The notes beneath the pieces were generated by a model. That model ran no database searches. It was not told the DNA's origin and saw only the letters and a program-made list of their open reading frames with translations. A stretch of 64,000 nt of DNA from Oscillospiraceae bacterium. GTDB lineage: Bacteria > Bacillota > Clostridia > Oscillospirales > CAG-272. A program made the position numbers and the translations under genes. The stretch covers positions 1 through 64,000 of the forward strand of contig SVQI01000007.1 in NCBI GenBank assembly GCA_015065455.1, given 5' to 3'. Shown piece after piece: positions 50,224 through 58,878 of the stretch; the stretch's first letter is position 1; each line of letters starts with the position of its first letter.

Positions 50224-50883
50224 TTATTTTAATTTGAAATGCTTTCTGTGGCTTTCAAGTATTCCCTCATTACGTAATTTACTTATTTCAGCAGACAGTC
50301 CGCTTCTGTCAACCTCAAGATAGTCCGCAAGCTCCTGTCGGTCAAAGGGAATATCAAAGCTGCTACTCCCCGTCTTTTTTGCATAAAACACCAGATACGC
50401 CATAAGCTTTTCTCTCGTTGTTCTTTTTGACGTTATTTCAATTCTTTGGTGAAACATAATTGTTTTATTAGCAAGGTCGCTCATAAGATTATAGATAAGC
50501 TGTTGATGAAATCCACAAGAATTCTGACAAGTGTGCAATATATGAGAACAATCAATAAACATAATTTCACAAGTATCGCTGGCCACGACTGATACGGGTA
50601 ATGTTTTTACAGACGCGCAGGCAAATGCTTCTGCAAACATTTCTCCTTCGTGAATATCAGACAAAATATTTCTATTGCCATAATAATCAATCTGAATTAC
50701 TTGGGCTCTCCCCGACAGCACTATCCCGATATATTTCGCCTTTGTTCCCTCGGCAAATATTGTATACTTTTTTTCAAATTGCTCCACCCTTGCACCAAGA
50801 CAGTTCAGCATCAGAATAAGATCTTCTTGGTTGATTCCAAAAAATAGAGGACATTTTTTTAATATTTCCAAATATTTTTTCAT
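50224..50883 (-). CDS. Crp/Fnr-family transcriptional regulator
   Basis: 219 residues. Cyclic-nucleotide-binding-like beta-roll at about 10-120 ('LFFGINQEDLILMLNCLGARV', 'IGIVLSGRAQVIQID'), dimerisation helix, then a winged helix with 'FDRQELADYLEVDRSGLSAEISKLRNEGIL' at about 165-205. The cAMP-binding Arg-Ser motif is absent. Several cysteines are scattered (29, 88, 104, 111 and 118/122 region), but there is no clear Fnr-type N-terminal cluster. Such regulators in anaerobes sense redox, nitric oxide or haem. Divergent from the dehydrogenase gene, with an inverted repeat in the shared promoter, so it probably controls itself and that operon. Confidence 0.85.
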   Translation of the reverse strand: MKKYLEILKKCPLFFGINQEDLILMLNCLGARVEQFEKKYTIFAEGTKAKYIGIVLSGRAQVIQIDYYGNRNILSDIHEGEMFAEAFACASVKTLPVSVVASDTCEIMFIDCSHILHTCQNSCGFHQQLIYNLMSDLANKTIMFHQRIEITSKRTTREKLMAYLVFYAKKTGSSSFDIPFDRQELADYLEVDRSGLSAEISKLRNEGILESHRKHFKLK

Positions 50884-50895
50884 TTTTTCTCCGTT

Positions 50896-50911
50896 TGTTG
50901 AAAATTCAACA
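50896..50911. promoter_or_regulatory. Inverted repeat, probable operator for the Crp/Fnr regulator
   Basis: TGTTGAA-AA-TTCAACA, perfect seven-base arms, 13 bases before the regulator's start codon and covering the -35 region of the rightward gene (TATACT/TATAAT at 50928-50938). The arms resemble Fnr half-sites (TTGA/TCAA) but the spacing is shorter than the Fnr consensus. Confidence 0.6.
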
Positions 50912-50968
50912 CATTTTTTTATGGAATTATACTATAATAACCACAGAAAGTCAAGAGGAGATGAATAT

Positions 50969-52006
50969 ATGAGAATAGCTTTTTTTGATACAAAGCCCTA
51001 TGATAGAGATTTCTTTGATAAATACGGAGAAATGAACGATATCAGCTTCAAGTACTATGAAACAAAACTAAACGAAGATACAGTCGGTCTTGCAAACGGC
51101 TCCGACGGCGTTTGCGTATTTGTAAACGATACGGTAAATGCAACCGTAATCGACAAGCTAACCGAAATGGGAATAAAAATTGTTGCTCTAAGATGCGCAG
51201 GCTTTAATAACGTCGATATGAAGCATGCATACGGAAAAATACACGTATTCAGAGTTCCCGCCTACTCTCCTTATGCTGTTGCCGAACACGCAATGGCGCT
51301 CTTGCTCACTTCGATACGCCGCATTCACAAGGCATATATACGTTCAAGAGATTTCAACTTCAGTCTATCGGGCCTTACCGGATTTGACCTACACGGAAAA
51401 ACTGTCGGTGTAATCGGAACAGGTAAAATAGGAAGAGTGTTCGTTGATATCTGCCGAGGCTTCGGTATGAAGGTTTTAGCTTACGATATTTTTCCTGCTA
51501 AGGAGTTTGACAACGGGGATACTGTTCGTTACGTAAATATGGATGAGCTTCTGGCAAACAGTGATATAATCTCTCTTCATTGTCCGCTTACCGAGGACAC
51601 TTACCATCTGATAGATAAAAACGCCATTGATAAATGCAAAAAGGGTGTTGTAATCATAAACACTTCAAGAGGAGCTTTGGTTGATACGGACGCGCTTCTT
51701 GAAGGAATAAAAACAAGAAAGATCGGCGCGGCTTGTCTTGACGTATACGAGGAAGAATCGGATCTGTTTTTTGAGGATAATTCGGGACATATTATGGAAG
51801 ACGACACACTCGCAAGACTTATTTCCATGCCAAATGTAATAGTAACATCACATCAGGCATTCTTAACCAGAGAAGCTCTCGAAAACATTGCTCAGACAAC
51901 TGTTAACAACATAGTTGAATTTACAAAAAACAATCAATGCCCCAACGAGCTGTGCTACAAAAGCGGAGAAGCTGTAGACTGTAAAGACGGAAAATGCTTT
52001 TCATGA
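50969..52006 (+). CDS. D-2-hydroxyacid dehydrogenase (D-lactate dehydrogenase type)
   Basis: 345 residues from the ATG at 50969 (AGAGGAG in front); the longer frame runs back into the regulator's promoter. NAD-binding 'KTVGVIGTGKIGRVFVDI', catalytic Arg in 'VVIINTSRGALVDTDALLEG', Glu in 'LDVYEEESDLFFEDNSG', and His in 'VIVTSHQAFLT' are all present. The 'LALRCAGFNNVDM'-type segment and 'YSPYAVAEHAMALLL' match fermentative D-lactate dehydrogenases, which reduce pyruvate to D-lactate with NADH. An added C-terminal 'CYKSGEAVDCKDGKCFS' is cysteine-rich and common in clostridial members. Probably regulated by the divergent Crp/Fnr protein. Confidence 0.88.
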   Translation: MRIAFFDTKPYDRDFFDKYGEMNDISFKYYETKLNEDTVGLANGSDGVCVFVNDTVNATVIDKLTEMGIKIVALRCAGFNNVDMKHAYGKIHVFRVPAYSPYAVAEHAMALLLTSIRRIHKAYIRSRDFNFSLSGLTGFDLHGKTVGVIGTGKIGRVFVDICRGFGMKVLAYDIFPAKEFDNGDTVRYVNMDELLANSDIISLHCPLTEDTYHLIDKNAIDKCKKGVVIINTSRGALVDTDALLEGIKTRKIGAACLDVYEEESDLFFEDNSGHIMEDDTLARLISMPNVIVTSHQAFLTREALENIAQTTVNNIVEFTKNNQCPNELCYKSGEAVDCKDGKCFS

Positions 52007-52021
52007 TGCGAGGTGAAAATA

Positions 52022-52720
52022 ATGATAAGAAAAATAATCAGAATAGATGAAGAAAAATGCAACGGTTGCGGAGCATGTGCAACAGCCTGTCATGAGGGCG
52101 CTATTGAAATGATAAACGGAAAGGCAAAGCTTACAAAAGAAAATTACTGCGACGGTCTAGGCGATTGCCTTCCAGTCTGCCCTACAAATGCCATATCATT
52201 CGAGGAAAGAGAGGCTGAGGCTTACGACGGAAACGCTGTTATTAAGGCAAAATCAAGAAAGACGGCTCAAGTACTGCCCTGCGGTTGTCCGGGGACACAG
52301 TCCAAATCTATAAAACGGGAACTCAATATCACTTTACCGAGAGGCATAGGAACCGTAAGTCAGCTCTCTCAATGGCCCTGTCAGATAAAGCTCGTTCCAA
52401 TAAACGCTCCCTACTTCGACGGCGCAAACCTGCTTATTGCCGCTGACTGTACGGCATATGCTTACGGAAACTTTCACAATGAATTTATCCGTAATCACAT
52501 CACGCTGATAGGTTGTCCAAAGCTTGACGATGGAGATTATTCAGAAAAGCTTACACAGATAATAAAAAATAACGACGTAAAAAGTGTAAAAATTGTCCGT
52601 ATGGAAGTGCCCTGCTGTTCGGGAATTGAATACGCTGCTAAAAAAGCAATACAGGAAAGCGGCAAGTTTATTCCGTGGCAAGTGGTTACTATTTCCACTG
52701 ATGGAAAAATTGTTGAGTAA
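52022..52720 (+). CDS. Ferredoxin-like 4Fe-4S protein with cysteine-rich C-terminal region
   Basis: 232 residues; start at ATG 52022 (GCGAGG upstream), with a GTG three codons earlier as alternative. Two ferredoxin motifs open it: 'CNGCGACATACHEGAIEM' and 'CDGLGDCLPVCPTNAISF' (the second has Gly in place of one usual Cys position). A stretch 'LPCGCPGTQSK', 'QWPCQIKLVPINAPYFDGANLLIAADC', 'LIGCPKLDD' and 'EVPCCSGIEYAAKKA' then adds at least six more cysteines. I have seen this protein near Crp/Fnr and hybrid-cluster genes in clostridia, but its reaction is unknown. It follows the dehydrogenase gene by 15 bases, so the two share an operon. Confidence 0.7.
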   Translation: MIRKIIRIDEEKCNGCGACATACHEGAIEMINGKAKLTKENYCDGLGDCLPVCPTNAISFEEREAEAYDGNAVIKAKSRKTAQVLPCGCPGTQSKSIKRELNITLPRGIGTVSQLSQWPCQIKLVPINAPYFDGANLLIAADCTAYAYGNFHNEFIRNHITLIGCPKLDDGDYSEKLTQIIKNNDVKSVKIVRMEVPCCSGIEYAAKKAIQESGKFIPWQVVTISTDGKIVE

Positions 52721-52758
52721 TTTTCAAAAAAGTGTAGAAAAATTACATATAGTTATGA

Positions 52759-52764
52759 TATAAT
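52759..52764 (+). promoter_or_regulatory. Likely -10 element of the flavodiiron protein gene
   Basis: TATAAT about 40 bases before the ATG; the -35 box (TAGAAA, 18 bases upstream) is poor, which would suit an activated promoter. GAGGT precedes the start codon. Confidence 0.5.
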
Positions 52765-52802
52765 TTGCACATAGATTAATTTTTAGAAAAGAGGTAGATT
52801 GT

Positions 52803-54593
52803 ATGACAATCACAAACGACATTAAATATATCGGCGTCAATGACCACAATATTGACTTGTTTGAAGGTCAGTACATTGTGCCTAACGGAATTTCTTATAA
52901 TTCCTATGCTATTATTGATGAAAAGATTGCTATTATGGATACTGTTGACGCCGGTTTTACTCACGAGTGGCTTGACAACATTCAGAACACATTGGGAAAC
53001 AGAAAGCCTGACTATTTAATTGTTCAGCATATGGAGCCCGACCATTCGGCAAATATTATGACATTTATTAAGGCTTACCCTAACGCTCAGGTAGTAGCGT
53101 CTGCAAAGGCATTTGTAATGATGAAGAATTTCTTTGGTACAGACTTTGCCGAAAAAAGAATAGTTGTAGGCGAGGGAGATACTCTTTCGCTTGGAAAACA
53201 TACCCTCACTTTCGTTACTGCTCCTATGGTACATTGGCCCGAGGTAATAGTTACTTACGATAGCACGGACAAGGTATTATTCTCTGCTGACGGATTTGGA
53301 AAATTCGGCGCTCTTGACGTTGAAGAAGAATGGGCTTGCGAAGCGAGAAGATACTATATCGGTATTGTCGGAAAATACGGCGCTCAGGTGCAGGCACTTC
53401 TGAAAAAGGCGGCAGGTCTTGATATTCAGACTATTTGTCCTTTACACGGTCCTGTGCTCAAAGAAAACCTCGGATATTATTTAGGTTTATACAATACGTG
53501 GTCAAGCTATCAGCCCGAAGAAGAAGGCATTATGATTGCTTATACATCCGTTTACGGCAATACAAAGAAAGCCGTTATGCTTCTTGCCGAAAAGCTTCGC
53601 GCAAACGGTTGCCCGAAGGTTGTTGTAAATGACCTTGCAAGATGCGATATGGCAGAGGCAGTTGAGGACGCTTTCAGATACAGCAAGTTAGTTCTTGCCA
53701 CAACCACTTACAATGCAGGCATTTTCCCGTTTATGCACGAGTTTATTAATCACTTGACCGAACGCAATTTCCAGAATCGCACGGTTGCTTTGATTGAAAA
53801 CGGAAGCTGGGCACCCCTTGCCGCTAAGGTAATGAAAGGAATGCTTGAGGGAAGCAAGAATATTACTTTCACAGATACAACAGTAAGAATTTTATCAGCT
53901 CTTAACGAAGAAAGCAACGAACAGATAGACAATCTTGCATCTGAATTGTGCCGAGAATACCTTGCTCAGCAAGATTCAACAGCTAACAAGAACGACCTTA
54001 CGGCATTGTTTAATATTGGATACGGTTTGTACGTTGTTACCTCTAATGACGGCAAAAAGGATAACGGACTGATTGTTAATACGATTACTCAGGTAACTAA
54101 CACCCCCAACAGAATAGCTGTTACAATTAATAAGGAAAACTACTCTCACCATATTATTAAACAGACGGGAAAAATGAACGTTAACTGTCTCACAATAGAT
54201 GCGCCCTTTAAGGTGTTTGAATCTTTCGGTTTTGTAAGCGGAAGAAACGTTGATAAGTTTGCTGACTGCGAACCTCTCCGCTCGGATAACGGACTCATAT
54301 TCTTGCCAAGATATATTAACTCCTTTATGTCGCTTAAGGTCGAGCAATACGTCGACCTCGATACACACGGTATGTTTATCTGCTCAATTACCGAAGCAAG
54401 AGTATTGTCAGACAGAGAAACAATGACTTATACGTATTATCAGAACAACGTAAAGCCAAAGCCCGAAACGGCAGGCAAAAAAGGTTACGTGTGCAAGGTA
54501 TGCGGATACGTTTACGAGGGTGACGAGCTTCCCGAGGATATCGTATGTCCTTTGTGCAAACACGGCGCTGCAGATTTTGAACCTATTGAGTAA
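52803..54593 (+). CDS. Four-domain flavodiiron protein (beta-lactamase, flavodoxin, flavin reductase, rubredoxin)
   Basis: 596 residues. Metallo-beta-lactamase domain at 1-250 with the full diiron ligand set: 'VQHMEPDHSANI' (H-x-E-x-D-H), 'APMVHWPEV', 'LFSADGFGKFG' and 'CPLHGPVL'. Flavodoxin domain at about 255-395 ('MIAYTSVYGNTKKAVMLLAEKL'). Flavin-reductase-like domain at about 400-545 ('ALFNIGYGLYVVTS', 'VNCLTIDAPF', 'GLIFLPRYINSFM'). Rubredoxin at the end ('YVCKVCGYVYEGDELPEDIVCPLC'). It reduces oxygen or nitric oxide to protect the anaerobe. With fused rubredoxin and flavin reductase it may take electrons directly from NAD(P)H or through the separate rubredoxin encoded 41 bases downstream. 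Confidence 0.93.
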   Translation: MTITNDIKYIGVNDHNIDLFEGQYIVPNGISYNSYAIIDEKIAIMDTVDAGFTHEWLDNIQNTLGNRKPDYLIVQHMEPDHSANIMTFIKAYPNAQVVASAKAFVMMKNFFGTDFAEKRIVVGEGDTLSLGKHTLTFVTAPMVHWPEVIVTYDSTDKVLFSADGFGKFGALDVEEEWACEARRYYIGIVGKYGAQVQALLKKAAGLDIQTICPLHGPVLKENLGYYLGLYNTWSSYQPEEEGIMIAYTSVYGNTKKAVMLLAEKLRANGCPKVVVNDLARCDMAEAVEDAFRYSKLVLATTTYNAGIFPFMHEFINHLTERNFQNRTVALIENGSWAPLAAKVMKGMLEGSKNITFTDTTVRILSALNEESNEQIDNLASELCREYLAQQDSTANKNDLTALFNIGYGLYVVTSNDGKKDNGLIVNTITQVTNTPNRIAVTINKENYSHHIIKQTGKMNVNCLTIDAPFKVFESFGFVSGRNVDKFADCEPLRSDNGLIFLPRYINSFMSLKVEQYVDLDTHGMFICSITEARVLSDRETMTYTYYQNNVKPKPETAGKKGYVCKVCGYVYEGDELPEDIVCPLCKHGAADFEPIE

Positions 54594-54634
54594 AAATAAT
54601 AATATAAATATTTAATTTTCGGAGGATTTGAAAA

Positions 54635-54793
54635 ATGAAAAAATACGTATGTAATATTTGCGGTTGGGAATATGATGAAGCAGTAGGCGATGCTAATAAC
54701 GGTATCGCTCCCGGAACAAAATTTGAGGATATTCCCGAAGACTTTGCTTGCCCCGTTTGCGGTGTTGGCAAGGACAACTTCAGCGAAGCATAA
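54635..54793 (+). CDS. Rubredoxin
   Basis: 52 residues: '[15 protein letters not shown]' at the start and '[16 protein letters not shown]' at the end, giving the two C-x-x-C pairs that hold a single iron. GGAGGAT precedes the ATG. It lies directly downstream of the flavodiiron protein gene, for which it is the likely electron donor. Confidence 0.95.
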   Translation: MKKYVCNICGWEYDEAVGDANNGIAPGTKFEDIPEDFACPVCGVGKDNFSEA

Positions 54794-54807
54794 TATAAAA
54801 ACAACTA

Positions 54808-54850
54808 AAAAACACGCAAGTTTTTTTAAAAAACCTTGCGTGTTTTTTTT
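54808..54850. terminator. Bidirectional terminator after rubredoxin and the polysaccharide operon
   Basis: AAAAAACACGCAAG / CTTGCGTGTTTTTT with A and T tracts on both sides, between convergent transcripts. Confidence 0.88.
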
Positions 54851-56009
54851 ATAAACCTATATTAGAAAGAAACTTCTTCATTTCTTCTGCTTTTGAATCG
54901 GATACGTTCTGATTGATTTGCAGTTGTTTTAGTGAGCTTTTTGCGTGACCTCGGAATAACAGCTTAAACCATCTGCGCACTTGCATTATCGGCATCAACC
55001 AACGGTGCTTTTGCAAAACAGGATAGTAGAATTTAATTATATCGTACGGAATAAATATTTTCGACAGCGCGTACTTTATCCGTCCACCTTTTTTCTGCTG
55101 TTGAACGATAATCTGATTTTCAACATTGCCGTAGACGCCGCCGCTCATAATAAAACTTTCCATTTGGTGGGATGTAAAATCCCCTTTTTCATTATTAAAC
55201 CATATTTGGCTAAGCTTACGTGAGCTTTCGGCAAATTTCAAAAGGTTTCCCTTTTTCAGTAATTCGTTACGCTTTTTTATATCTGCGTTTTCGATATTAT
55301 CCAAAAGCCAAAGATCGATAAACGGTCTTACACCGCATCCGCCGTTTTCAAAATGCTTTGCCATATGAGCGATATGATAAAAGTAAAACATTTCATCGGG
55401 CATTTCGTACCAATATTTATATCCTGCTCTGACAGTTGCAGTTTTCCAAACAGTTTTGAGCACCTCGGACGACTCGTTGGCGTATCTGTCTTCTATAAGA
55501 TCAAAATGCAGTTCTATATGAGTCTTACTTTGCGAAAATAAGGATATATCGTGACAGCCTTTGCCCGAATAGGTAAATCCACATTCTTTTACTAACAAAT
55601 CAGCTGCTTTGTCACAATCCTTTTCGTGAACAAGAATATCAATATCACAGCTTGTTCGCATCCATTCTTCAGGATAGTATTTACGAATGACAGATCCCTT
55701 CAATGGCATAAATGCAATTTCAGCCGACTCAAGACACTCACATATATTCTTATAATCAAAGGACAACTGCTCGTACAAATATACGGCTTTAAAAATGCTG
55801 TTTTCTATATGATTAATATTAGCTGAAGCTATACCATTCTGCTTTATTGCCAAAGAAATCAAGTGGTCAACGTTGTGCTTTTTTGCTGTTTTAAAAATTT
55901 CTGTCAGTATATCTTCTGAAATCTGAGCTTTTTCTGAGTCATACAGCTTTTTGCCACGGATCGCAGAACCAAGCAGAGTGAATAATATTTGATTTGTGTT
56001 CCGGTCCAT
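54849..56009 (-). CDS. Nucleotidyltransferase-fold protein (NTP_transf_5 type) of the polysaccharide operon
   Basis: 386 residues. 'FMPLKGSVIRKYYPEEWMRT' followed by 'SCDIDILVHEKD' is the signature of this large nucleotidyltransferase family (D-x-D metal site). 'HIELHFDLIED' and 'YHIAHMAKHFENGGCGVRPFIDL' are also typical. These proteins occur widely in capsule and peptide clusters; their substrate is not known, and 'nucleotidyltransferase' is a fold-based name. Last gene of the leftward operon, followed by the bidirectional terminator. Confidence 0.8.
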   Translation of the reverse strand: MDRNTNQILFTLLGSAIRGKKLYDSEKAQISEDILTEIFKTAKKHNVDHLISLAIKQNGIASANINHIENSIFKAVYLYEQLSFDYKNICECLESAEIAFMPLKGSVIRKYYPEEWMRTSCDIDILVHEKDCDKAADLLVKECGFTYSGKGCHDISLFSQSKTHIELHFDLIEDRYANESSEVLKTVWKTATVRAGYKYWYEMPDEMFYFYHIAHMAKHFENGGCGVRPFIDLWLLDNIENADIKKRNELLKKGNLLKFAESSRKLSQIWFNNEKGDFTSHQMESFIMSGGVYGNVENQIIVQQQKKGGRIKYALSKIFIPYDIIKFYYPVLQKHRWLMPIMQVRRWFKLLFRGHAKSSLKQLQINQNVSDSKAEEMKKFLSNIGL

Positions 56010-56055
56010 GACACCTTTTCTCCTTTTTACTATAGGGATTGCTGTTGTTTTCTAA

Positions 56056-57483
56056 TTAGAATTTTGCGTGTCTTAGCTTTTTAAACATATTGAACAAGTC
56101 AATAAACTGACTTCTTTCAATAATACAATACAAAACGTATGAGACAGCATAAATGCAGACTCCGATCCATCCGCCAATATACCAGTTTGATATAATAAAT
56201 ATAACTGTAAGAATAAGCTCAAACAAATTATTTTTCCTTACATCAATCTGCATCTGTTTTGTCAAAACGTACTCAGCAAGCATGCATCTTATAATTTGGT
56301 TTATTACAATAGAGAATATCGCGGCCGTAAGATTTTCCATAATAAATATAGAAATAACTGTTGTTACAACAGCAACAGCCACACCGACAATGTTCACAAT
56401 AAGCATTTTCTTTTCCATTCGGAATACGTTCATATACGTTTGTATCAGCAACGACATCTTTGCCGAGAAAATGCAAAGCGGGAACAGTATTGCCATATAT
56501 TTCATACTTTCTGCGTACTGCGGAAGCCATTGAGACAACACTATTTCAACAGGATAGTATAATATCATACATCCAAGAAGGGGCATCATAAGACTATTTC
56601 TTATCATATTATATATCCTTGGAAGCTTTTCTTTATCTACAGTTCTTAAGGTTGGGTATAAAACAAGAGCCACAGCACTGATAAACATTAACAAAAACTG
56701 AGAAACGTTCAAAGAAAATGAGATTTTTCCGTACGTTGCAACGCTCCATTTTTGTTCAATCCCCCAACGAACGATCCCCGAAATCAGCATACTTGCAATA
56801 TTTGCAAACAGAAGCTTTATTCCAACTGAAATATTCTGCAAACATTCACGAAGTCCGATAACAATATTTGCAGGCTTTGCAAAAACGATATCGTGACACC
56901 AAAGAATCGACACTAAAAATGCAAGCGCCTTGGCTAAAACGTCGGCAATTACTACAACATGATAGTCGGGTTTTGCAAAAATAAATATAAGTATAAGCTC
57001 AATACCGTAAACAAGACGGCCTACAGTTGTTATTGAGGCATATTCTTTTATTCTATTTGTGGTCTGCAAATAATACTGGAGCATTGTTCGGGGAAGATAT
57101 ATAAGAACGTTAGCTCCTATCATATATAAAATAAAGCGATAGTCAGCGTCCTTTGCCGTAAAAAATCCCAAAACCGAAATTACGGCAAGGATTATTCCGG
57201 AAAAAGAAGTTAATATCCAAAACTGCGATGAATACAGACGCTTGTCAAGGTCTTCATATTTCTTTCCTGCATCACGTAAATAAATGCCGTCGCACAGTCC
57301 CAGATGAAAAAAGCCTATATATGAAACGTAAAAAAGATATATTTGCAAATAACCGTATTGCTCTATCTGAACTCCAAAAAACTTTGGAACTAAAAGCGTC
57401 GTTAAAAGAGAAACACTAAGATGGAGCGCATTTGCCCCTATGGAATACATTATTTTTTTTATAAATTCACCGGTCTTATTCAT
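56056..57483 (-). CDS. Polysaccharide flippase (Wzx/MOP family)
   Basis: 475 residues with about 12-14 membrane helices. The order and spacing of helices, an early 'GANALHLSVSLLTTLLVPKFFG', and 'LFPLCIFSAKMSLLIQTYMNVFR' match oligosaccharide flippases. It would flip lipid-linked repeat units made by the glycosyltransferases encoded upstream. AAGGAAA precedes the ATG. A 69-base gap separates it from wzy. Confidence 0.85.
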   Translation of the reverse strand: MNKTGEFIKKIMYSIGANALHLSVSLLTTLLVPKFFGVQIEQYGYLQIYLFYVSYIGFFHLGLCDGIYLRDAGKKYEDLDKRLYSSQFWILTSFSGIILAVISVLGFFTAKDADYRFILYMIGANVLIYLPRTMLQYYLQTTNRIKEYASITTVGRLVYGIELILIFIFAKPDYHVVVIADVLAKALAFLVSILWCHDIVFAKPANIVIGLRECLQNISVGIKLLFANIASMLISGIVRWGIEQKWSVATYGKISFSLNVSQFLLMFISAVALVLYPTLRTVDKEKLPRIYNMIRNSLMMPLLGCMILYYPVEIVLSQWLPQYAESMKYMAILFPLCIFSAKMSLLIQTYMNVFRMEKKMLIVNIVGVAVAVVTTVISIFIMENLTAAIFSIVINQIIRCMLAEYVLTKQMQIDVRKNNLFELILTVIFIISNWYIGGWIGVCIYAVSYVLYCIIERSQFIDLFNMFKKLRHAKF

Positions 57484-57552
57484 ACTGTATTTCCTTCAAA
57501 CATTTACTTAATTCGATTTATGTTGGTAGTACCAACTGCACCGCTGTAATTG

Positions 57553-58875
57553 TCATAAAACACGCTGTATATTTCCGTATTCTAATTGTTTTTTCTGGCT
57601 AGAACGTCCGATAGCAAATGCAACTACAATTACATACCAGATAATACTGAAAATTTGAGACGTTGTAAACAAGTCAGCTGTAATAGAAGGTGCAAAAAGC
57701 ATATTAATAAAATAATAGAGAAAGTACGAAAAAATAATTATATTTATAGGCTTAGTATTTTTTCTCACAAAGTAATATGCAATAGTTATAAATAGGCCTA
57801 TAAGAATACATATTGCTATCATACCTATCCAACCAAAATCTGCAATATACGAACGAAATCCCGTAAAAATATTCGTTCCCGATTTATTACTGAAATGTAC
57901 TCCGGTCAAAAATTGGGGACTGCTCTCAACACTCGGGAAAAACTTTTTTAGCATATATCTAGCGCCCCAAAAGCTTTCCTGACCAAACAATCTTGATGGG
58001 GTGTAACCGTTAAGCCATACACTAAGCCCGACAATACTAGAACCCGCGTAAAGTACAAACTTCTCCGTTGCGTCCTCACCGACTTTTCCGGTCAGCTTTC
58101 CTAATTCCGTAAATATTATCAAAAATGCAAACAAACACACGCAAGCTATAGGAAGAATTCTCATAAGATTTATTTGTTTCTTTTTGGGATTACATAATGC
58201 ATAATATGCAACTAATGCCACAAAAAACATTATAAAACCATTACGTGCGCCACCCATAGCTTTACTAATCAATCCAACCGCTATTATAGCCAAACAAAGC
58301 AAACGGTTTGTTTTTAGTCCGCCAACATTCTTATTTTTATAAAAATGATTGTTAATTAAAGCAAACAGTGCAACGTTACTACTCGCCCCGATTAATCCAA
58401 GCATAATGGTAAAGAAATTACCCACCTTCATGTTGTTATTTATCGTTGCAACACGAATATACTGCAATAACATAGTACCGTCATATCCAATTTCCGTAGC
58501 CATCTCTATCAATCTTCTTGCATACAGAACAAAAATAATAATGTCGATTACAAGCATAAAAACCAATTTTGTATTGCTTATATAAATATATCCTTGATTG
58601 TATGTGGGCGCTTTTTTCACGGTAAGCTTACGAGATTTATATAAAGCCTGAGCGAAAACGCCTCCCACAAGAATGGCGGCTAAGCCTAATACAATAACCA
58701 AAACCGTGTCTACGGAAACAAGCACCTTCCAGCCTATATTTCCTACTATTGCAAAAACACTGCACAATAGAAATAACGCATTTAATATAAACGGCGGAGC
58801 CATAACGTCTCTGTCACACATATAGTACGACATAACTGTCAGAAACAACAAAAGTATAAATAATACCCAGAGCAT
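57553..58875 (-). CDS. O-antigen/capsule repeat-unit polymerase (Wzy-like)
   Basis: 440 residues, about 12 membrane helices with a larger outside loop around residues 270-340 ('GLSVWLNGYTPSRLFGQESFWGARYMLKKFF'). No enzyme motif is conserved in Wzy proteins; the call rests on helix pattern, length and position between a glycosyltransferase and the flippase. AGAGG precedes the ATG, and only three bases separate it from the upstream stop. Confidence 0.75.
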   Translation of the reverse strand: MLWVLFILLLFLTVMSYYMCDRDVMAPPFILNALFLLCSVFAIVGNIGWKVLVSVDTVLVIVLGLAAILVGGVFAQALYKSRKLTVKKAPTYNQGYIYISNTKLVFMLVIDIIIFVLYARRLIEMATEIGYDGTMLLQYIRVATINNNMKVGNFFTIMLGLIGASSNVALFALINNHFYKNKNVGGLKTNRLLCLAIIAVGLISKAMGGARNGFIMFFVALVAYYALCNPKKKQINLMRILPIACVCLFAFLIIFTELGKLTGKVGEDATEKFVLYAGSSIVGLSVWLNGYTPSRLFGQESFWGARYMLKKFFPSVESSPQFLTGVHFSNKSGTNIFTGFRSYIADFGWIGMIAICILIGLFITIAYYFVRKNTKPINIIIFSYFLYYFINMLFAPSITADLFTTSQIFSIIWYVIVVAFAIGRSSQKKQLEYGNIQRVL

Positions 58876-58878
58876 ATA

